NCBI RefSeq assembly: GCF_009937955.1
Contig: NZ_AP018439.1
Coordinates: 6,014,001-6,078,000, forward strand
DNA from: Undibacterium sp. KW1
GTDB taxonomy: Bacteria > Pseudomonadota > Gammaproteobacteria > Burkholderiales > Burkholderiaceae_D
DNA: 64,000 bases
Direction: 5' to 3'
Shown: piece by piece, positions 63,730 through 64,000 of the stretch
Numbering within the stretch: the stretch's first letter is position 1
Layout: each line of letters begins with the position of its first letter
The notes under the pieces: model-generated
Databases searched by the model: none
Told to the model about the DNA's origin: nothing
What the model saw: only the letters and a program-made list of their open reading frames with translations
Position numbers and translations under genes: made by a program

Positions 63730-64000
63730 ATGGCACATATCGAAGTCTGGCTTTACCCTCAATGCATGGCATCTGCGGTCACTGGCCCGCTGGATGTGTT
63801 TGCGGTCGCCAATGCCATCTGGTCGCTGAAGAATGTCGATGATGTAGACCCGCTGTTCACCTGGAGCACTCATTCCATCGATGGCAAGCCTGTCATGACA
63901 CCTGCCAGGGTCAGTCTGGGTGCCGATGCCTGCATACGTGCTGACAGCAAGGCTGACATCATTTTATTACCCGGTCTGTACATGGAAAACGGTGTTACCG
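63730..64000 (+). CDS. GlxA-family transcriptional regulator, N-terminal part (partial)
   Basis: The frame runs open from the ATG to the window edge (90 residues). It starts MAHIEVWLYPQCMASAVTGPLDVFAVANAIW and reaches ADIILLPGLYMENG, the pattern of the DJ-1/PfpI-like (class I amidotransferase-like) N-terminal domain of GlxA-type AraC regulators. The expected C-terminal AraC helix-turn-helix is outside the window, so a stand-alone PfpI-like protein is also possible. It diverges from the thioesterase pair. Confidence 0.7.
   Translation, partial: MAHIEVWLYPQCMASAVTGPLDVFAVANAIWSLKNVDDVDPLFTWSTHSIDGKPVMTPARVSLGADACIRADSKADIILLPGLYMENGVT

Noticed and set aside
1..64000. CRISPR arrays, IS elements with transposase, tRNA and rRNA genes, prophage
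   Set aside because: No regularly spaced repeats, transposase or integrase motifs, or RNA-gene sequences were seen on either strand; the only phage-like item is the lone CII-like regulator.

Overview
The window is chromosomal DNA of a Gram-negative betaproteobacterium, most likely a member of the Oxalobacteraceae (Undibacterium/Herbaspirillum-like). This rests on the gene order topB-smg-dprA-LysM facing def-fmt, on several Burkholderiales-type families (DUF1631, DUF2917 beside a MocR regulator, paired half-size CHR proteins) and on many cyclic-di-GMP proteins. Genes are dense, often overlap by 1-4 bases, and no prophage, IS transposase, CRISPR array, rRNA or tRNA was recognised.

Left part (1-11.9 kb): the tail of a probable cation-efflux gene, then a leftward run DUF1631, topB, smg, dprA and a LysM (TsaP-like) gene, facing def-fmt. 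Two lipoprotein genes follow, the second with a FlgO-like domain. From 11.9 to 22.1 kb: a NhaR-type LysR regulator faces a Bax-inhibitor-1 gene and terC; a repetitive DUF4214 surface-type protein lies beside a NarL-type regulator; then comes metH with a leader that can fold as an attenuator. From 22 to 33.8 kb: a TonB receptor divergent from a LysR regulator, a CorA/ZntB transporter, an iodotyrosine-deiodinase-like nitroreductase, and an overlapping HD-GYP / PAS-GGDEF-EAL pair.

Middle (33-44 kb): a Sel1-repeat protein, a double-domain methylglyoxal synthase, an envelope-stress-like set (PspA-like, DUF2491, alanine/serine-rich membrane protein), a CII-like DNA-binding protein, a DUF2314-ankyrin protein, a paired chromate transporter, and the DUF1800-DUF1501 pair of exported proteins. 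Right part (44-64 kb): a TonB-like anchored protein, DUF2917/MocR, dctA, a frameshifted MFS pump, a PaeA/YtfL-type exporter, a YegD-type Hsp70, a REC-DUF3369-GGDEF-EAL protein with a decayed GGDEF site, a CpxP/Spy-like protein facing an OmpR/EnvZ-type pair, DUF2721, a PKD-type lipoprotein, an acyl-CoA ligase, two thioesterases and the start of a GlxA-type regulator.

The least explained material is non-coding. Two families of long palindromic repeats sit within 0-2 bases of stop codons (165-261, 40233-40374, 41830-42020); the two family-A copies keep paired ends although the end sequences differ. A third, very hairpin-dense stretch fills 62.07-62.55 kb. The metH leader shows two mutually exclusive helices ahead of a T-tract.
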